Positions 6,545-15,940 of a stretch of DNA of 17,095 bases are shown here, piece after piece. How positions within the stretch are numbered: position 1 is the first letter of the stretch; each line of letters begins with the position of its first letter. The translations under genes and the position numbers were made by a program. The DNA is from Oscillospiraceae bacterium (lineage in GTDB: Bacteria; Bacillota; Clostridia; Saccharofermentanales; Saccharofermentanaceae), in NCBI GenBank assembly GCA_902803695.1, contig CADCQX010000059.1:1-17095 (forward strand). The letters run 5' to 3'. A model generated the notes under the pieces. It did no database searches and had not been told where the DNA came from. It worked only from the letters and a program-made list of their open reading frames with translations.

Positions 6545-8448
6545 CAGACTATCCTTTTAAACATCTTATCAATATCAGTTTCGGTAAGTTTGATAAATGT
6601 AGGTCTTCCATGCGGACAATGATACGGATCATCAAGCGTGAGCATACTTTCAAGAAGGGATTTGATCTCATCAGCAGAGATTATATCTCTTCCCTTTATA
6701 GCTGCCTTACAAGCAGCTGTGGCAATCTTTAAATACCATGCGTTGTCTCCAACAGGAAGGTCCTTTTTTAGATCATCCAAGAGATCATTAAACATCGAAG
6801 ATGGCTTAACGACCATATTCTTAACAGAAGGTATAGTACGTATAGCGATTTCTCTGTCACCCATTGCTTCGATATCAAATCCGTATTTCTTAAATTCATT
6901 CTTATGATCCAAAGCAAAAACATAATCAGCTGATGACAAAGAAACTATGTCAGGAACAAGAAGAGTTTCAACATAATCCTTTTCACTCTCTTTATCCAAA
7001 GCCTTAGCTAAAAACTCTTCGTATAACACGCGTTCATGAGCAGCATGCTGATCCATCAGATAAACACAATCGTTAGACTGGAATACGATGAATGTAGCAA
7101 ACAAAGCTCCTACTATTTTTGAGTTCAAAAGTATTTCTATATCAGAGTTCCTCTTCTTTTCGAAATCATCAGACGTACTAACGACCGGTTCGATAAATTC
7201 AGGTTCTTTCTCTACAGGTTCTTCTTTGTCATCACTAACGGAATCAATACCCGACAGTATATTCAATATATTATTAGCTGCTCTGATCTCGACCTGAGAA
7301 GGCTTTGAAACTTTCTCCAGATCTCTGAATCCGCCTTGATCAGGAGCTGGTGTGTGTCTATCATAAGTACCTTCTTCAGGTAGTTTTACATCGGAAAGAT
7401 CGTATTTCTTTTCATCAACGTATTCAAATATCTCATCCTTGATCTCTTCCTGTTTCGGTCGCAATGATTCAAGAGCATTTTTTACTCCATGATAAACAGC
7501 TCTGAACAAGGATGAATCATTAGAGATCTTAACTTCGATCTTCTGTGGATGGATATTACAGTCAACATTAGAAGGTTCAACATAGATATTGAGGAAACAT
7601 ACAGGGAATTTACCCTTCATAACGCTGTTTCTATATGCTTCTTCAACAGCTGCCTGAGCAGTTAAGCATTTAACGGTTCTCTCGTTAACATAGAACAACT
7701 GTAAGCTTCTGTTGCTTCTGGTAAGATCAGGTTTTGCAGTAAAGCCTGATACTCTGATGTTTTCGTAAGTATACTCAACAGGAACAAGTTGATTGGCTAT
7801 CTGCTTTCCGTATATGCAATAGATTGTATCAAGCATAGATCCGTTTCCAGGTGTAGAAAGGATCATTGTTCCGTCTTTGATGAGTTTCACCGTTATCTGC
7901 GGATTAACAACTGCCAGTTTCTCGACAAGAGTACAGATGTACATCCCTTCAGTTGAATCCTTTTTCAAGAATTTATATCTGGCAGGAGTGTTGTAAAACA
8001 GATCTTTAACAGTAACAACTGTACCGTTGTCTGCACTACATTCCTCTACTCCCTTAAGTTCGCCGTCGTCATATGTGATCTTAGTACCGATCGATGAATC
8101 AGCCTGCTTGGTAACAAGTTCAACTACCGAACATGCAGCTATTGAAGGTAAAGCTTCGCCTCTGAAGCCCATGGATGAAAGAGATGAGAGATCATCTATG
8201 GTTCTTATCTTCGATGTTGCATGTATAAGAAATGCTTTTTCTGCATCTTCCCTGTCCATTCCGATTCCGTTATCGGAGACTCTGATAAGAGAGATGCCTC
8301 CGTTCTGGAATTCTACTGTAATCCTGTCGGCACCGCTGTCAACGGCATTATCAAAAAGTTCTTTAACTACTGAAACCGGACGTTCAATTACTTCACCGGC
8401 TTTAATAGCATTGGCTGTTTTTTTATCTAAAACTTCAATCCTACTCAA
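6544..8448 (-). CDS. mutL: MutL, DNA mismatch repair endonuclease/ATPase
   Basis: MutL links MutS mismatch recognition to strand removal. The 634-residue protein has the N-terminal GHKL ATPase with KELFDNAVDSGA (29-40; catalytic Glu30, Mg-binding Asn34), DNGIGM (59-64), ATSK (77-80) and GFRGEAL (94-100). A long acidic linker spans about 335-430. The C-terminal dimerisation domain carries the endonuclease motifs DQHAAHERVLYE (466-477), ACKAAIKG (579-586) and CPHGRPT (611-617). It is therefore the nicking type found in bacteria without MutH. The start is TTG at 8448: AAGGAG lies seven bases before it and the N-terminus has the normal family length. It overlaps the mutS stop by eight bases, suggesting coupled translation. 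Confidence 0.97.
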   Translation of the reverse strand: MSRIEVLDKKTANAIKAGEVIERPVSVVKELFDNAVDSGADRITVEFQNGGISLIRVSDNGIGMDREDAEKAFLIHATSKIRTIDDLSSLSSMGFRGEALPSIAACSVVELVTKQADSSIGTKITYDDGELKGVEECSADNGTVVTVKDLFYNTPARYKFLKKDSTEGMYICTLVEKLAVVNPQITVKLIKDGTMILSTPGNGSMLDTIYCIYGKQIANQLVPVEYTYENIRVSGFTAKPDLTRSNRSLQLFYVNERTVKCLTAQAAVEEAYRNSVMKGKFPVCFLNIYVEPSNVDCNIHPQKIEVKISNDSSLFRAVYHGVKNALESLRPKQEEIKDEIFEYVDEKKYDLSDVKLPEEGTYDRHTPAPDQGGFRDLEKVSKPSQVEIRAANNILNILSGIDSVSDDKEEPVEKEPEFIEPVVSTSDDFEKKRNSDIEILLNSKIVGALFATFIVFQSNDCVYLMDQHAAHERVLYEEFLAKALDKESEKDYVETLLVPDIVSLSSADYVFALDHKNEFKKYGFDIEAMGDREIAIRTIPSVKNMVVKPSSMFNDLLDDLKKDLPVGDNAWYLKIATAACKAAIKGRDIISADEIKSLLESMLTLDDPYHCPHGRPTFIKLTETDIDKMFKRIV

Positions 8449-11137
8449 TTTGGTTCTCCTTGCTAACTATCTCTGTCAGCTCATAAAGAATGTTCATGGC
8501 TTCAAGAGGAGTGATCTTAGTGATATCTATATCTCTAATATGTTTACGGAGCTTGTCTTCTTTCTGATAATAGACATTTTCCGGATTGAATAGTGAGTCT
8601 TGTCCAGGCATAGCCTTGGCTGTAGGTACCTTATCGCCATTTTCGATATCTACGTTAGCATTAACTTTGAAGTTGCCGATCCTCTCGAGTTCGGAAAGGA
8701 TTGCTTTACTTCGTCTTAAGACATCATCAGGGATGCCTGCCAGACGTGCTACTTCAATACCATAGCTGTCTGATGTACCGCCGGGAAGGATCTTATGAAG
8801 GAATACTACTCCGTCTTCCTTCTCTTTAACGTCTACATGGCAGTTGAATACACCCTGATTAAGTTTAGTCAGCTGATTAAGTTCGTGATAGTGTGTCGCA
8901 AAGATCGTCCTCGCATAAAGAATGTTAGGATCGATAATATATTCGATAACAGCCCATGCGATCGACAGACCGTCATAAGTACTCGTACCTCTTCCGACTT
9001 CGTCAAGAAGAAGCAGGCTTTTTCGAGTAGCATTATTAAGGATATTGGATACTTCGCTCATCTCGACCATGAAGGTTGACTGACCGAGAGAGATGTCATC
9101 AGAAGCGCCGATCCTGGTAAAGATCCTGTCGACAAGGCCGATATGAGCGGACTTTGCAGGAACGAATGAACCAACCTGAGCCAGAAGGACGATAAGTGCG
9201 ATCTGCCTCATATATGTGGATTTACCGGACATATTAGGACCTGTGAGGACCATAAGTCTGTCTTTGGTACTAAGATCTGTATTGTTCGGAACAAATCGTT
9301 CGTTTCTGAGCATCTGCTCGACAACCGGATGCCTTCCTTCTTCGATCTCGATGACTTCAGAATCGTCAACCTTAGGCCTTACATAATTATCAGTTGATGC
9401 AAGCTCTGCAAGTGACGTGATGACATCAAGGATACTTACGGCCTTGGCTGTCGCGAATATCCTTCTTTGCTGATCGGATACTTTTTGCCTGATGTCGCAG
9501 AATATCTCATACTCGAGGGCATTGCGCTTAGAAGAAGCACCGAGGATCTTATCCTCCAGCTCCTTGATCTCAGGAGTAATGTATCTCTCGGCATTAACTA
9601 ATGTCTGTTTTCTTATATAGTGCTCAGGAACCTGATCGGCAAAACTCTTGCTGACTTCGATAAAATAGCCGAAGACTTTGTTATAACCGATCTTCAAAGT
9701 CCTGATACCGGTCTTTTCTTTCTCATCGTTTTCGAGTTTAAGGATAAAGGCCTTAGCATTGGAAGATATCTCAGCAAGCTCATCGCATTCCTTGGAATAG
9801 CCTTTCTTGATGATATCGCCGTCTTTGATACCGACAGGCGGCTCTTCAGCGATAGCAGCATCAAGTATCTCGTAAACATCAGTAAGAGGATCCAGGTCCT
9901 GATTTATCTGTCTGAATACGCCTTTCGAAAACTCTTTCGATCTGTCGATTATGTACGGGATCTTACCCAAAGCATATTTAAGTGAGATAAGTTCCCTGGC
10001 GTTGCAGTTTCCCAGAGCAACTCTCGAGATAAGTCTCTCAATATCGTAAAGGCCGGACAGAGCTTCGATTATCTCCTGTCTCGGCATGAATTTATCATAT
10101 GCTTCCTGAACCGCATCTAACCTCGCATTGATAGAAGACACATGAACAAGAGGTTCTTCGAGCCATTTACGGATAAGTCTTCCGCCCATAGCGGTCTTAG
10201 TCCTGTCGATCGCCCAAAGAAGCGAACCCTTCTTTGACTTAGATCTGATGGTAGAAGTCAATTCGAGATTTGTCCTGGTGGAATAATCAAGTTCCATCGT
10301 ATCTGAGATCTTGAAAACATTAAGAGCATCAAGATGATAGATCTTCCCTGCCTGTGTCTCGTCAGCATAGTTCAAAAGACCGCCTGCTGCGCAGTTTACA
10401 AGTTCAGGATCTTTAAACTGATCTATGTTAACGGCACTCTTACCCTCATTCTTACGTTCTTCAGATCTCGCTGAAGAAAAGAATCTGTCGCTCTTGGAGG
10501 TAAACGCAGTCTGGAAATATGACTTAAGAGCCTTAAACAGCTTAGAAGATTCAAAAGACTCGTTGTAGATGATTTCGGACGGAGTATATTTTCCGATGAG
10601 GTTCAAAAGATGCTCGTCATTATTGAGCGATGTAAGCTGAGTACCTTCAAAGACACCCGTAGTGATATCTGCTACGCTGACACCATACTGGGAACCGACA
10701 GAATAGATACTCATAAGAAAATTGTTCTTACGGTCCTCGAGACCATTATTATCAGTTAATGTACCCGGTGTAAGAACCTGGATGATACCACGCTTAACAA
10801 GACCCTTGCAGGTTGCAGGATCCTCAAGCTGCTCACAGATGGCGATCTTGAAACCGAGGTTCAAGAGCTTGTTGGCATATGTCGAATAGGCGTGAAACGG
10901 AACACCACACATTGGTGCTCTCATATTGTTTCCGCAGTCTCTTCCCGTCAAAGTAAGTTCCAACGTTTTCGATACAAGGATAGCATCATCAAAGAACATC
11001 TCATAGAAGTCACCCAGACGGTAGAAAAGGATCGTGTCACCCAAAGTCTTACGAAGCTCGACATACTGCTTCATCATAGGTGACAGATCGTCGGTGTTTA
11101 CGGTATCAAGTCGAAGTAAATCTTTATTCTCACTCAT
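8441..11137 (-). CDS. mutS: MutS, DNA mismatch recognition ATPase
   Basis: MutS binds mismatches and small loops and recruits MutL. The 898-residue protein is slightly longer than the E. coli form. The mismatch-reading Phe44-Tyr45-Glu46 motif lies in LGDFYEMFF. The connector, lever and clamp domains follow. The C-terminal ABC-type ATPase has Walker A GPNMSGKST (633-641), the D-loop region STFMVEMSE (687-695), Walker B LLLLDEVGRGTS (708-719) and the switch histidine in FATHYHEL (746-753). QDSLF (846-850) fits the sliding-clamp binding motif QxxLF, and a helical tail ends the protein. ATG at 11137 lies in the miaB stop region, an 8-base overlap. A GGAG site is ten bases upstream. All key residues are intact. 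Confidence 0.98.
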   Translation of the reverse strand: MSENKDLLRLDTVNTDDLSPMMKQYVELRKTLGDTILFYRLGDFYEMFFDDAILVSKTLELTLTGRDCGNNMRAPMCGVPFHAYSTYANKLLNLGFKIAICEQLEDPATCKGLVKRGIIQVLTPGTLTDNNGLEDRKNNFLMSIYSVGSQYGVSVADITTGVFEGTQLTSLNNDEHLLNLIGKYTPSEIIYNESFESSKLFKALKSYFQTAFTSKSDRFFSSARSEERKNEGKSAVNIDQFKDPELVNCAAGGLLNYADETQAGKIYHLDALNVFKISDTMELDYSTRTNLELTSTIRSKSKKGSLLWAIDRTKTAMGGRLIRKWLEEPLVHVSSINARLDAVQEAYDKFMPRQEIIEALSGLYDIERLISRVALGNCNARELISLKYALGKIPYIIDRSKEFSKGVFRQINQDLDPLTDVYEILDAAIAEEPPVGIKDGDIIKKGYSKECDELAEISSNAKAFILKLENDEKEKTGIRTLKIGYNKVFGYFIEVSKSFADQVPEHYIRKQTLVNAERYITPEIKELEDKILGASSKRNALEYEIFCDIRQKVSDQQRRIFATAKAVSILDVITSLAELASTDNYVRPKVDDSEVIEIEEGRHPVVEQMLRNERFVPNNTDLSTKDRLMVLTGPNMSGKSTYMRQIALIVLLAQVGSFVPAKSAHIGLVDRIFTRIGASDDISLGQSTFMVEMSEVSNILNNATRKSLLLLDEVGRGTSTYDGLSIAWAVIEYIIDPNILYARTIFATHYHELNQLTKLNQGVFNCHVDVKEKEDGVVFLHKILPGGTSDSYGIEVARLAGIPDDVLRRSKAILSELERIGNFKVNANVDIENGDKVPTAKAMPGQDSLFNPENVYYQKEDKLRKHIRDIDITKITPLEAMNILYELTEIVSKENQIE

Positions 11138-12590
11138 TGATCAAACACTCCAATACACCTTCTACAGAATAAGGTTTAGCGGCAGTGATCTTGACCATAC
11201 CGAGCTTACCTTCAAGTTCATCAGGCTTAAGAGAGATACCGAGTTCAGACGGGATAGTGAAATTAACGAGATGATTACACTTGGTCCTTCCCGTCAGGAT
11301 ATCAGGTGCAGTATTGCTCTCACCTTCAATAAGTATCTCCATCGTTTTGCCGACGAGATTCTTATTTGATTCAAATACCAATTCATTCTGAAGATCCAGA
11401 AGTCTCGAGAACCTCTCAGTTACAACGTCCTGAGGTACCTGATCTTCAAACTCGGCCGCTTTTGTACCGGGTCTTTTCGAATACTGGAATGTAAATGCCG
11501 AATCAAATCTGCACTCTCTTACAAGTGATAGAGTATCCTCGAAATCCTGATCCGTCTCACCAGGGAAACCAACGATAATATCGGTCGAAATGGCTCCTTC
11601 AGGAACTTTTTCCCTGAAAAGCTTAGCAGTCCTTAAGAACTGTTCCCTGGTATAATGCCTGTTCATGCGCTTTAATACGGCATCTGAACCTGACTGACAA
11701 GGAAGATGGAGATGCGTCTCTATGGAATCATATTTGGCCATGATGTCGATCACCCTGTCAGAAAGATCCTTAGGGTGTGAAGTCATAAACCTGATCCTTG
11801 AAAAGCCTTCTATCTGGGCACATGCCTCGAGAAGATCCGGGAAACTCTTATTCTCGCCGAGATCCTTACCGTAGGAATTTACATTCTGACCAAGGAGCAT
11901 TACTTCTTTGTAGCCTTCCTTGGCAAGCGTCTTCATCTGATTAATGATCTCGTCAAAGTCTCTGGAACGCTCTCTTCCTCTCGCATAAGGTACGATACAG
12001 AAAGTACAGAAGTTATTACAACCGTACATGATTGGTACCAAAGCCCTGAACTTACGCTTACGGGCAATAGGCATCCTGTTATCATCGGCAATGTAATCGA
12101 TATTATTGATATCAACAGCAAGCTTTTTGGAACTCAAACTCTTCTTTAAGAGCAAAGGCATTAAATGAAGCTGCTGAGGGTCAAAGACAAGATCAACAAA
12201 CGGATAACTCTTCTTGATCTTCTCTACATTCTTCTCAACCTTCATCATGCAGCCGCAGACTGCGATGATCATATCTTTGTTTTCATGCTTAATTGATTTA
12301 TAGACTCCGAGATTACCGAATAATCTGTCATCGGCATTTTCTCTGATTGAACACGTATTGAAAAATACTACATCCGCTTTATCGTCATTTGATTCAGCGA
12401 GTCCCATTTCTTCAAGGTAGCCTGAAAGCTTCTCACTGTCTGATTCATTTAACTGACATCCGTATGTCTTGATCAAGTATGTTAACGGATGACCGAGTTC
12501 ATCGGCTTTGTTCGAAAAGTAACTTCTTAACTCGTCAACAGCTGCGTCGATAACCTTAAACTCCGCATCTGTAACTTTATTTATCGGCAT
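11130..12590 (-). CDS. miaB: MiaB, tRNA-2-methylthio-N6-dimethylallyladenosine synthase
   Basis: MiaB is a radical SAM methylthiotransferase that adds a methylthio group to i6A37, giving ms2i6A. The 486-residue protein has an N-terminal UPF0004 domain with its auxiliary-cluster cysteines Cys45 (KTYGCQ), Cys80 (NTCSIREN) and Cys114 (CGCMM). The radical SAM triad is Cys191, Cys195 and Cys198 (YGCNNFCTFC). LHLPCQSGS (294-302) and a C-terminal TRAM domain (about 411-480) follow. The protein carries about 35 extra residues before the first conserved block, which is common in Clostridia. It heads the operon and its substrate is the product of MiaA, the last gene. An AAGGATG site lies about ten bases before the ATG. 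Confidence 0.97.
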   Translation of the reverse strand: MPINKVTDAEFKVIDAAVDELRSYFSNKADELGHPLTYLIKTYGCQLNESDSEKLSGYLEEMGLAESNDDKADVVFFNTCSIRENADDRLFGNLGVYKSIKHENKDMIIAVCGCMMKVEKNVEKIKKSYPFVDLVFDPQQLHLMPLLLKKSLSSKKLAVDINNIDYIADDNRMPIARKRKFRALVPIMYGCNNFCTFCIVPYARGRERSRDFDEIINQMKTLAKEGYKEVMLLGQNVNSYGKDLGENKSFPDLLEACAQIEGFSRIRFMTSHPKDLSDRVIDIMAKYDSIETHLHLPCQSGSDAVLKRMNRHYTREQFLRTAKLFREKVPEGAISTDIIVGFPGETDQDFEDTLSLVRECRFDSAFTFQYSKRPGTKAAEFEDQVPQDVVTERFSRLLDLQNELVFESNKNLVGKTMEILIEGESNTAPDILTGRTKCNHLVNFTIPSELGISLKPDELEGKLGMVKITAAKPYSVEGVLECLINE

Positions 12591-12622
12591 TTTTGTACTT
12601 CATCCTTATTTTTAATAAAAAT

Positions 12623-12651
12623 AATATAACAAAAAAGTGTATGTTTGTGAA
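12623..12651 (-). promoter_or_regulatory. Promoter of the miaB-mutS-mutL-miaA operon
   Basis: On the minus strand TTCACA (12651-12646) is separated by 17 bases from TATATT (12628-12623), with a TG one base upstream of the -10 (extended -10, TGTTATATT). Transcription would start near 12616, about 26 bases before miaB. Its -35 overlaps that of the divergent carboxypeptidase promoter. Confidence 0.6.
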
Positions 12652-12672
12652 CAAAACAGTTATTGCTATAAT
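12645..12672 (+). promoter_or_regulatory. Promoter of the D-alanyl-D-alanine carboxypeptidase gene
   Basis: A perfect TATAAT at 12667-12672 is preceded by TGC, giving an extended -10 (TGCTATAAT). TTGTGA at 12645-12650 is a partial -35 at a 16-base spacing. Transcription should begin near 12679, about 32 bases before the ATG. The -35 lies in the imperfect palindrome TTTGTGAACAAA (12644-12655). Confidence 0.65.
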
Positions 12673-12710
12673 ATATCTGTTAAAACTAACAAACCGTAAC
12701 CGGAGGCACA

Positions 12711-14186
12711 ATGAAAAATTTATTGACCAAGACCTTATCTGTGCTTATGGCCCTTATATTGGTATTTGGTATTTTCGATAACGTATATGCGGATCCAGAC
12801 CCTGAAAGCGAAGGAGAAACAACTTCAGAAGAGACAACACTTGCTATAGAGACTTCTGCCGCTTCTGATGATCAGATCGTAGTATCTACCGAGGATGCAA
12901 AGACAGCTTTCCTCAATGAAAATAATCCTGAAGCACCTGAGATTAACGGTAAGTCTTTTGTTCTTTTCGATGCACAGTCACAGGTTTATCTCTATGGACT
13001 GGATATAAATCAAGCACTGGAACCTGCTTCAACAACTAAGCTTATGACAGTCCTTCTCGCATTGGAGAACTGTGACATGAGTGATACCGTAACCATCACA
13101 CCTATGATGTTTACAGGTATTCCGGAAGATTACGTCAGACTCGGAATGACTGAGGGTGAAGAATTCACGGTAGAAGCTCTAATCAATGCAGCAGTCCTTA
13201 AATCATGTAATGATGCTACATTAGCTCTGGCAATCCATATCGGCGGATCGGAAGCTGATTTCTGCACCCTTATGAATGAGAGAGCAAAAGAACTCGGATG
13301 TACAAATACAAACTTCACATCCAGTTATGGTCTTTCTGACCCTGAAAGGCCTAATCTCACTACTGTAAGTGATATGTGTAAGATCCTCGAGGCATGTCTT
13401 ACTTATCCTGAATTCAGTGAAATAGCAACTTCAACTCAATATGAGATCCCTGAAACAAATAAGTACAACGATAAGAGAACGATCCTTAATGCCAACAGAT
13501 TCATCTCTACCCAAATGTATGCTTATGAGTACTATATCGGCGGTAAGACCGGATTTACGGAAGCAGCCGGAAACACTATCGTAGCTGCAGCCAATAAAAA
13601 CGGCAGAGTACTTATCGCAGCCATATTCGGAGCCGAAGATTCAGAGATCAGATATTCAGACATCATAAAATTATTCGAATACGGATATAACAAATTTACG
13701 ACTGTAGCTATCGATGAGGCAGATTATACGACGCTTAAAGATAATACTGAGGTTCAGATCACCCAGCTTCTAGTAGATACCGACCTTAAGATCGTTGATT
13801 ATTCCATTGATCTTAATCCGTATCATACTACCCTGACATCCAGAGCTATCGGCGGTTATACGGCTGTTATCGAGCTTTCTGGAGTTGTGATCGATCCGAA
13901 TGTTACTTCTCAGTCATTTGATATCCCTCTATACAGGCGATACAGTGATAATTACACATATGAAGTCGGAACTATTCATCTTCTTATCGAAGCCAAAGAG
14001 CGCCTATCAGAGATCACTCCTGAGAAGTCATCCAGCAAATTCTGGGGCAGGCTCAAAAAACTCATAATAACAGTTCTTAGCATCTCAGCTCTGGCAGTCA
14101 TACTGATCGCCGCGATCTTCATATTCAGAAGAAGGAACATCAAGAGAAAAGACAGGAACTTCAGAAACAAATCGAAAATGCTATAA
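12711..14186 (+). CDS. D-alanyl-D-alanine carboxypeptidase (penicillin-binding protein, S11/DacF-like)
   Basis: This enzyme trims the terminal D-alanine from peptidoglycan pentapeptides outside the cell. The 491-residue protein begins with a signal peptide (1-27; hydrophobic core 8-21, likely cut near VYA|DP). A Ser/Thr/Glu-rich spacer covers about 29-60. The S11 peptidase domain has the catalytic SxxK as STTK (107-110), SCN (165-167) and KTG (279-281). A beta-rich C-terminal domain follows (about 335-430). A membrane segment at about 451-472 and a basic tail anchor it, placing the enzyme on the outer face of the membrane. A GGAGG site is close to the ATG (four bases). It is monocistronic, between its own promoter and a terminator. 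Clostridial dacF, dacB and vegetative dacA types cannot be told apart here. Confidence 0.94.
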   Translation: MKNLLTKTLSVLMALILVFGIFDNVYADPDPESEGETTSEETTLAIETSAASDDQIVVSTEDAKTAFLNENNPEAPEINGKSFVLFDAQSQVYLYGLDINQALEPASTTKLMTVLLALENCDMSDTVTITPMMFTGIPEDYVRLGMTEGEEFTVEALINAAVLKSCNDATLALAIHIGGSEADFCTLMNERAKELGCTNTNFTSSYGLSDPERPNLTTVSDMCKILEACLTYPEFSEIATSTQYEIPETNKYNDKRTILNANRFISTQMYAYEYYIGGKTGFTEAAGNTIVAAANKNGRVLIAAIFGAEDSEIRYSDIIKLFEYGYNKFTTVAIDEADYTTLKDNTEVQITQLLVDTDLKIVDYSIDLNPYHTTLTSRAIGGYTAVIELSGVVIDPNVTSQSFDIPLYRRYSDNYTYEVGTIHLLIEAKERLSEITPEKSSSKFWGRLKKLIITVLSISALAVILIAAIFIFRRRNIKRKDRNFRNKSKML

Positions 14187-14190
14187 AATG

Positions 14191-14217
14191 AAATGACCGG
14201 AAAGCCTCCGGTCATTT
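14191..14217 (+). terminator. Terminator between the convergent carboxypeptidase gene and leuA
   Basis: A perfect 11-pair stem, AAATGACCGGA (14191-14201) and TCCGGTCATTT (14207-14217) with the loop AAGCC, starts four bases after the carboxypeptidase stop. T-rich sequence follows on the plus strand. The minus-strand copy is also followed by a T-rich stretch (CATTTTAT), so it may serve leuA as well. Confidence 0.85.
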
Positions 14218-14223
14218 TTATTC

Positions 14224-15888
14224 TTATTTGATCATTCTGTTTACTGCACTAATGATAGCTCTGACAGACGACTTCGTAACTGAACTTGATACGCCTGCAC
14301 CGAGATAGACATTACGTTCCTTATCCTTCTTGATCTCGATATAAGTGATAGCCGCTGAATCCGTACCACTCTTCATAGCATGCTCGTTATACATGCTGAT
14401 TGAGAAACTGATATCAAAGGCCGAAGTAAAGCCGTTGACAAACGCATCCAAAAGACCTGTTCCCTTACCTTTGATTCTCTTAAGTTCGCCTCGGTACATT
14501 ATCTTGGCTGCTACTTCAGAATGCTTATCATCATGGGCAATTTCAGAGAATGAAACAAGTCTGAACGGTGTTACGACATTTATATAGGTATCATCGAAAA
14601 TGTCGAATATCTGCTGAGGTGTCAGTTCCTTCATATTTCTGTCAGTCTCATCCTTGATGATCGGCAGGAAGTCTATTAAGAAACTCTTAGGCAGTCTCAA
14701 GCCGAAATACTGCTCCATAACATAAGCCACACCGCCCTTTCCGGACTGGCTGTTGATCCTTATGATAGGCTCATAATTACGTCCAACATCCATAGGATCG
14801 ATCGGAAGATACGGAACTTCCCATATATCGGAGCCTGACTTCTTAAGATGCTCCATTCCTTTCTTGATAGCATCCTGATGAGAGCCCGAAAATGCTGAAT
14901 ATACAAGCTTTCCTGCCCAAGGATGTCTGTCATCGATAAGCATGCTCGTGGAGGTCTCATAGATATGGATCGCTTCATCAATATCTGAAAAATCGAGCAT
15001 AGGATCGATACCGTGCATCATCATATTGATAGCAAGAGTAACGATATCAGCATTACCTGTTCTCTCACCGTTTCCGAACAGTGTACCCTCTACCCTGTCA
15101 GCACCTGCAAGTATTCCGAGTTCAGATGATGCGATGCCTGTTCCTCTGTCATTATGAGTATGCAAAGAAACGTGGATAGAATCTCTCCATCTGGTATTAG
15201 TACAGAAATATTCGATCTGATCAACATAAACATTCGGAGTAGAAAGCTGAACTGTTTCAGGGAGATTGATTATAGCCTTGTTATCCGGTGTCGGCTGCCA
15301 TATATCGAGCACACTGTCACAGATCTCGACTGAGAAATCAACTTCTGTTCCTGAAAAACTTTCAGGAGAATATTCAAGAATGTAATTCGTATCAGATGTA
15401 TCCTTCTCGATATATTCCTTGATGAGTTTAGCACCCTCGACAGCGAGGTTTATGCAGTCTTTTTTGTCAAACCCGAAAACGACTTCTCTTTGAAGAGTGC
15501 TGGTTGAATTATAAAGATGCACGATAACATTCGGAGCGCCTTTAACGGCTTCCATTGTTTTCGCGATGATGTGCTCCCTGGACTGTGTAAGTACCTGGAT
15601 CGCCACGTCATCAGGTATGAGATTGTTTTCGATAAGATAACGTGTGAAATTATAGTCAGTTTCCGAAGCTGCCGGAAAACCGATCTCGATCTGCTTAAAA
15701 CCGATCCTTACGAGGTAAGAAAAGAAATAGACTTTCTGCTCAAGATTCATCGGGATCTCGAGAGCCTGGTTGCCGTCACGCAGGTCGACTGAGCACCAGA
15801 TAGGAGCCTTGGTCATCTGATTTGACGGCCATTTGCGGTCTTTGATCGGAACCATAGGCGGTCTTTTGTACTTACCGTAATTCATCAT
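14224..15888 (-). CDS. leuA: 2-isopropylmalate synthase
   Basis: LeuA condenses acetyl-CoA with 2-oxoisovalerate in the first step committed to leucine. With the start chosen here it has 554 residues. The HMGL-like TIM barrel has DLRDGNQA (35-42) with the catalytic Arg37 and metal ligand Asp38, HTHNDRG (243-249) with metal-binding histidines, and GNGERTGNAD (272-281). A C-terminal leucine-sensing dimer domain covers about 440-554 (IKGKGTGLLDAFVNG at 472-486). Length and C-terminus fit the longer LeuA subtype rather than the E. coli one. The open frame extends upstream to 15954, but that would run through the terminator hairpin of the T-box; GGAGG at 15901-15897 sets the start at ATG 15888 (15885 also possible). 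It is a single-gene unit, with no leuB/C/D beside it. Confidence 0.96.
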   Translation of the reverse strand: MMNYGKYKRPPMVPIKDRKWPSNQMTKAPIWCSVDLRDGNQALEIPMNLEQKVYFFSYLVRIGFKQIEIGFPAASETDYNFTRYLIENNLIPDDVAIQVLTQSREHIIAKTMEAVKGAPNVIVHLYNSTSTLQREVVFGFDKKDCINLAVEGAKLIKEYIEKDTSDTNYILEYSPESFSGTEVDFSVEICDSVLDIWQPTPDNKAIINLPETVQLSTPNVYVDQIEYFCTNTRWRDSIHVSLHTHNDRGTGIASSELGILAGADRVEGTLFGNGERTGNADIVTLAINMMMHGIDPMLDFSDIDEAIHIYETSTSMLIDDRHPWAGKLVYSAFSGSHQDAIKKGMEHLKKSGSDIWEVPYLPIDPMDVGRNYEPIIRINSQSGKGGVAYVMEQYFGLRLPKSFLIDFLPIIKDETDRNMKELTPQQIFDIFDDTYINVVTPFRLVSFSEIAHDDKHSEVAAKIMYRGELKRIKGKGTGLLDAFVNGFTSAFDISFSISMYNEHAMKSGTDSAAITYIEIKKDKERNVYLGAGVSSSVTKSSVRAIISAVNRMIK

Positions 15889-15905
15889 TGTTGATACCTC
15901 CAAAC

Positions 15906-15940
15906 AAAAAGCCCCTTCATCTACATAGAGACGAAGGGGC
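15906..15940 (-). terminator. Regulated terminator of the leuA T-box
   Basis: On the minus strand GCCCCTTC (15940-15933) pairs with GAAGGGGC (15918-15911), extended by a few pairs inside, and is followed by five T. It ends just before the leuA ribosome binding site (15901-15897). Its 5' arm is shared with the antiterminator. Confidence 0.92.

Noticed and set aside
12644..12655. TTTGTGAACAAA as a second LexA box
   Set aside because: The GAAC and GTT half-sites are in the wrong order and spacing for the GAACNNNNGTTC pattern.
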